In this document: piece by piece, positions 40,404 to 43,558 of the stretch | How the letters are laid out: every line of letters starts with the position of its first letter | Numbering within the stretch: position 1 is the stretch's first letter | NCBI GenBank assembly: GCA_016783485.1 | Contig: JADHWM010000009.1 | Span: forward strand, 1-43,558 | Length of the DNA stretch: 43,558 bases | DNA from: Candidatus Bathyarchaeota archaeon | GTDB lineage: Archaea; Thermoproteota; Bathyarchaeia; TCS64 | Direction: 5' to 3' | Notes under the pieces: generated by a model | Databases searched by the model: none | The model's input: the letters and a program-made list of their open reading frames with translations, nothing else | Told to the model about the DNA's origin: nothing | Program-made: the position numbers and the translations under genes

Positions 40404-40666
40404 ACTAAGAACTGTATTGTGAAAGGGAAGCGTTAAAAGACTTCTATTGAAGCCCCCCCGAGTGCAAAGCATTGATGTTCACATGCTCGTTTATGATAAA
40501 CCACCCTTGGGTGTAAGACCAATCGAGTCATTTTTCGCGCGCGTTGTTTGAGAGGGAGAAATAAAACCGCTGGACCACCCCCAACTCTCTGAGATGCACC
40601 TATGAGCCTTCGAGATCCAAGGCCTCGAGACGGCTCGGGGGTAATATTCTTCTTGGTTTCTCTCCT

Positions 40667-41023
40667 CTAATAGACCCTAGGAATCAGCTTCCAGGGCACC
40701 TGCTCCATATACTCCTCGTATTCTCGCTTGTGTCGTTGCAGCTGCTCCGCCTCCTCTTTCGGCATGTAATAGAAGATGCTCACAACCGAGATAATCGAAA
40801 GCGCGATGGTATCGGGGGCCGGTAGCGATAACGCTAGGCCTATGGTTAATGCGAGGAAACCCGAGTAGAAGGGATGCCGTACCCATGAGAAAGGCCCGTA
40901 GGTGATCACGCTTCCGTCATAGTTCCGTCTCCAGAAGAGCTGCCACCGTACACAGACGATGGCTCCCACCAGGGCCAACGGGACCCCGAGGACCAGGGCG
41001 GCGTAGGTGAGGACGGATGCCAA
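40667..41023 (-). CDS. Isoprenylcysteine carboxyl methyltransferase-like membrane protein
   Basis: The 118-residue protein has the ICMT/PEMT core: ITYGPFSWVRHPFYSGFLAL (about residues 40-59, SAM and substrate site His-Pro) and a C-terminal EEAEQLQRHKREYEEYMEQV. It has about three hydrophobic segments, and it is shorter than most relatives, which have extra N-terminal helices. Such enzymes methylate lipid-like or prenylated substrates at the membrane; the substrate is unknown. It starts 12 bases after the M24 peptidase stop on the same strand. Confidence 0.8.
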   Translation of the reverse strand: MASVLTYAALVLGVPLALVGAIVCVRWQLFWRRNYDGSVITYGPFSWVRHPFYSGFLALTIGLALSLPAPDTIALSIISVVSIFYYMPKEEAEQLQRHKREYEEYMEQVPWKLIPRVY

Positions 41024-41035
41024 GGCGTTCCCTCT

Positions 41036-42154
41036 TTAGGATGTAACGGGGTAGGAGGTGAGCTCCCGGCTCAGCCGGGTGAGGCGCTCGCACCCCCCTG
41101 CGGTGCACACGACGGTGTCCTCGACCCGGACCCCCACCTCGCCCACAATGTAGATTCCCGGCTCGATGGTGAATGTCATCCCGGGCTCCAGCTCCAGCTC
41201 GTTGCCCTGGACTATGTAGGGGCGCTCATGGCCTTGGAGGCCGATCCCGTGGCCTAGGCGGTGGATGAAGTACTCTCCGTAGCCCCCGTCCTCGATCACC
41301 TTCCTCGCCACGGAGTCGAGCTCCCCGCAGGAGACTCCGGGCCTCACCGCCTCGTAGGCAACCCTGTTCGCCTCATGCACGAGGTCGTAGATCTCTGCGT
41401 GGCGCGCGGTGGGTTCGCCGTAGAAGACTGTTCGGGTGAGGTCCGAGCAGTAGCCTTGAATATTGGTCCCCAGGTCCACGAGAACGCAGTCTCCGGGCTC
41501 CAGACTCCTCTCCCCGGGCTTGCCGTGGGGAAGGGCGGCCTTCTCGCCGAACAGGACTCCTGCGTATCCCGCTCCGCCTCCTTTGGTCCTGATCTCAGCT
41601 GTGATAATACCGGCAAGCTCCGTCTCTGTCATCCCGGTGTGGAGCCTCTCGAAGCCCACCTCGAGGGCCTTGTCCGTGATCGCGCAGGCCATCCTCATCC
41701 AGTCCAGCTCCTGCGGGGACTTCACCATCCGGACCTGGCTCAGGTAGGACGTGGCGTCGACGAAGAGCAGCCCGGGGAGCCTGTTCCTTAGCCTGTTGAT
41801 CCAGCCCCACGGAGCGTCCTCGTTGATGGCCACCACGGCGTCGTCGAGGTCGAGACGCTCAAAGTTCTGGGCCAGGATCTCCACGGGGTCCTCGTGCTCC
41901 AGCCAGATGTCCACGTCGGCGATCCAGGGCTTCTGGCCCCGGAGCTCCGCCTCGAGCTGGTTCACCACGAGGACGGGGTCCCCGGCGAAGGGGATGAGGG
42001 CCGCTGCGAGGCGCTCGCTGGGCCCTATCGAGAATCCGGTGTAGTAGCCGATGTCGGCCCCCGGGAACAGTAGGAGGGCGTCGGCGCCCCCCATTTTCAG
42101 GGTCTCGATGGCCTCGTCAGCCTTCTCTTTGTGGAATTCAGTCATCGCGTTCAA
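41036..42154 (-). CDS. M24 family Xaa-Pro aminopeptidase
   Basis: The 372-residue protein has a creatinase-like N-terminal domain (LLLFPGADIGYYTGFSIG) and the pita-bread catalytic domain with the five metal ligands in VDLGTNIQGYCSDLTRT (two Asp), HRLGHGIGL (His), FTIEPGIY (Glu) and VRVEDTVV (Glu). It cleaves N-terminal residues before proline in the cytoplasm. A TATA element on minus (ctcatataacc, 42173-42183) lies about 25 bases before ATG 42154. ATG 42145 is an alternative start. Confidence 0.93.
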   Translation of the reverse strand: MNAMTEFHKEKADEAIETLKMGGADALLLFPGADIGYYTGFSIGPSERLAAALIPFAGDPVLVVNQLEAELRGQKPWIADVDIWLEHEDPVEILAQNFERLDLDDAVVAINEDAPWGWINRLRNRLPGLLFVDATSYLSQVRMVKSPQELDWMRMACAITDKALEVGFERLHTGMTETELAGIITAEIRTKGGGAGYAGVLFGEKAALPHGKPGERSLEPGDCVLVDLGTNIQGYCSDLTRTVFYGEPTARHAEIYDLVHEANRVAYEAVRPGVSCGELDSVARKVIEDGGYGEYFIHRLGHGIGLQGHERPYIVQGNELELEPGMTFTIEPGIYIVGEVGVRVEDTVVCTAGGCERLTRLSRELTSYPVTS

Positions 42155-42173
42155 TATTCAGACCGTGGGCTCG

Positions 42174-42183
42174 GTTATATGAG
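42174..42183 (-). promoter_or_regulatory. TATA box of the M24 peptidase gene
   Basis: On minus, actcatataa lies about 25 bases upstream of ATG 42154, consistent with a leaderless transcript. Confidence 0.45.
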
Positions 42184-42235
42184 TTCGCCCGTTTCGAAAT
42201 GGATGTGATATGGCACGCGCTACGCCACGAGTGGC

Positions 42236-43393
42236 CTATGCCTCGATGCCAGTGAGCTCCATTATTGCCTCGCGCATCTTGTCGTTGTTCGGGGGGCAGC
42301 CCACGACATATCGCCCTTCGTCCTTGAGGTGGTGGAGGCATATTCCCATGATGAGGGGGGTCTCCTCCAGGTCTTCGGGTATCTCGGCCTGGGGGCCCAC
42401 CAGCATCACGAGGTCCCTCACCCGGTCCATGATGCCCATGTTCTCCAGGTCGATGTAGACGCTCCTGATGGTGCCCCGGCAGGCGCTGCACGCCCCTTTC
42501 TCGATGACAGTGATCCCCTCCTGGGGGGAGAGGTCCATGGGGGGCCGCTCGAAGGCCCGGGCCACCGACTCCAAGGGCTCACCCACCATCTGGATGCCTC
42601 CACCGTCGAGGCGTACCAGCCCCTGCTCCGCCGCGTACTTCATGTACTCCAGCTCCCCCGGATCGATCCCCATGATCCGGGCCCCGACGATGTCGAGGCT
42701 GTAGACGTCGGTGCTCGCGATGACGGTGTCCATCTCGAAGACGTTGCCTAGGCTCGGACCCAGCCCCTCCATGGCGTGGATCGCGTCGACGACGGTGAGG
42801 TCCAGGGGGACCGCCTTGTTGAGGTCCACTACGGCCTTCGCGAGGCCGATCCTGTGGAAGAGGCGTTTCGTGGGCTTCTGGATGATCCCCTTCATGTTCT
42901 TCATCCCCAGAGTCATGATGAGCTGGTCGTGGGTCTTCATCACGGGGGCGTTGATCCTGACGTTGGCCTCGTAGAAGCTCCGGGAGACGGGTATCTTCTC
43001 AAGGATCAGCGGGTCCGGGACCTCCACTTCGAGGATCTCGTCCCTGTCAACGTCCACGAGTACGGCTCCGGTCTCCTCCGCGACCCTCTTCATCCCCGCA
43101 AGCTCCAAAGCCTCGGAGGTGGGCACCCCGTATCCGGCTCCCTCCACGATCCTGACCTCCCCAGCGCCGGCCTCGAAGGACAGCCTGACCAGAGCCTCGA
43201 TGACCCGGGGGTCCGTAGTCACCCCGGGGCCTGAGAGCTTCCCGGTGAGGATGTTGGGCTTCACCGCGACGGTGCCGCCTTTCTTGATGATGCTCTTGAA
43301 CCCTCCAAGGAGGTCCACTGCCTCCTCAATCATGCGCCTGATCTCCCCCGCGTCCGGGGAGGCTCCGCCCTTCACTATGGATACCTTCGCCAA
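42236..43393 (-). CDS. DUF362 domain protein
   Basis: From TTG 43393 the 385-residue protein begins AKVSIVKGGASPDAGEI, has GGTVAVKPNILTGKLSGPG, APVMKTHDQLIMTLGMKNMK and GIIQKPTKRLFHRIG, all DUF362 features, and a C-terminal CSACRGTIRSV region with a Cys pair. DUF362 proteins are often linked to iron-sulfur or corrinoid chemistry; the activity is not established. The frame is open upstream to GTG 43471, but the TATA-like ttattttat (43436-43444, minus) lies in that part, so the TTG start is preferred. Confidence 0.82.
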   Translation of the reverse strand: MAKVSIVKGGASPDAGEIRRMIEEAVDLLGGFKSIIKKGGTVAVKPNILTGKLSGPGVTTDPRVIEALVRLSFEAGAGEVRIVEGAGYGVPTSEALELAGMKRVAEETGAVLVDVDRDEILEVEVPDPLILEKIPVSRSFYEANVRINAPVMKTHDQLIMTLGMKNMKGIIQKPTKRLFHRIGLAKAVVDLNKAVPLDLTVVDAIHAMEGLGPSLGNVFEMDTVIASTDVYSLDIVGARIMGIDPGELEYMKYAAEQGLVRLDGGGIQMVGEPLESVARAFERPPMDLSPQEGITVIEKGACSACRGTIRSVYIDLENMGIMDRVRDLVMLVGPQAEIPEDLEETPLIMGICLHHLKDEGRYVVGCPPNNDKMREAIMELTGIEA

Positions 43394-43435
43394 TGTGATC
43401 GACTCTACCGGACCTAGGTTATCGTCGTTTCCAAG

Positions 43436-43444
43436 ATAAAATAA
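43436..43444 (-). promoter_or_regulatory. TATA box of the DUF362 gene
   Basis: On minus, ttattttat lies about 45 bases upstream of the TTG start at 43393 and within the longer open frame, which decides between the two starts. Confidence 0.45.
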
Positions 43445-43517
43445 CCGCCGGGGTTTGGGCGGTCGGCTCAACAGGTGTTAAATCGTCGCTCGCCCCTGAT
43501 TTTTTCAGTGCGGCTCT

Positions 43518-43558
43518 ATGGTTGATACAGGGATAATCCATTTCGTGGGTGAAGTGGA
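43518..43558 (+). CDS. Possible start of a gene cut by the window edge
   Basis: ATG 43518 opens a frame MVDTGIIHFVGEV that runs to the end of the window. Thirteen codons are too few to identify a family. It is divergent from the DUF362 gene. Confidence 0.3.
   Translation, partial: MVDTGIIHFVGEV

Noticed and set aside
1-43558. CRISPR arrays, tRNA and rRNA genes, insertion-sequence transposases
   Set aside because: I looked for regular repeats with spacers, T-arm GGTTCRA patterns in gaps, and transposase motifs, and saw none. A tRNAscan or CRISPR-finder run would settle this.

Overview
The window is archaeal chromosome, most like a TACK-group lineage such as Bathyarchaeia (inferred from gene content, not from any search). 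It carries archaeal-type information-processing genes: SRP54, eL21, Rpb4, Csl4, Rpb11, TFS, PCNA, both primase subunits, GINS, eL42, eS27, aIF2-alpha, Nop10, archaeal uL16 and Dph2. Start regions often have TATA boxes about 25-30 nt upstream of nearly leaderless starts. Most of the window is GC-rich. No rRNA, tRNA, CRISPR array or insertion sequence was recognised.

Layout. 1-5100: the 3' end of threonine synthase followed by a 29-codon aspartokinase remnant, an MFS exporter divergent from an HxlR regulator, a URO-D/MtaA-like methyltransferase, a C2H2 zinc-finger protein, and a membrane-anchored winged-helix protein with a membrane partner. 5175-7736: the srp54-rpl21e-rpoF-DUF655 cluster. 7843-12058: a probable six-gene operon with two paralogous six-helix membrane proteins sharing an EDGL-D-I motif, a winged-helix regulator, an ABC ATPase, an ABC permease and an 82-aa small protein. 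12060-14480: a decaying island with a frameshifted small gene, a PepF C-terminal fragment, a coiled-coil gene built of exact 35-residue repeats and cut by an in-frame TGA, and a second copy of the small protein preceded by the broken tail of a second permease. 14609-16580: a metallophosphoesterase lacking one catalytic His, and a D-2-hydroxyacid dehydrogenase.

17202-20345 is carB, in a visibly AT-richer block with no carA beside it. It is followed by a 300-base A/C-rich tract and two very C-rich genes (uL16 and dph2). 22388-30737 is a dense information-processing region: a zinc-ribbon protein, csl4-rpoL-DUF99, TFS, PCNA, an SRPBCC protein, priL, a 52-aa Cys protein, priS, GINS, and the classic eL42-eS27-aIF2alpha-Nop10 string. 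31252-36654 is a complete branched-chain amino-acid-type ABC importer in two divergent arms (LivH, LivM and a 42-aa membrane peptide on minus; LivK, LivG, LivF on plus). The window ends with a MacB/FtsX-type ABC pair, a small isoprenylcysteine-methyltransferase-like protein, an M24 peptidase and a DUF362 protein.

The best candidates for something undescribed are the 7843-12058 membrane/ABC/small-protein operon with its duplicated, partly decayed 3' end, and two small genes missed by ordinary length cut-offs (52 aa between priL and priS; 42 aa in the liv operon). All product names rest on motif recognition by eye.
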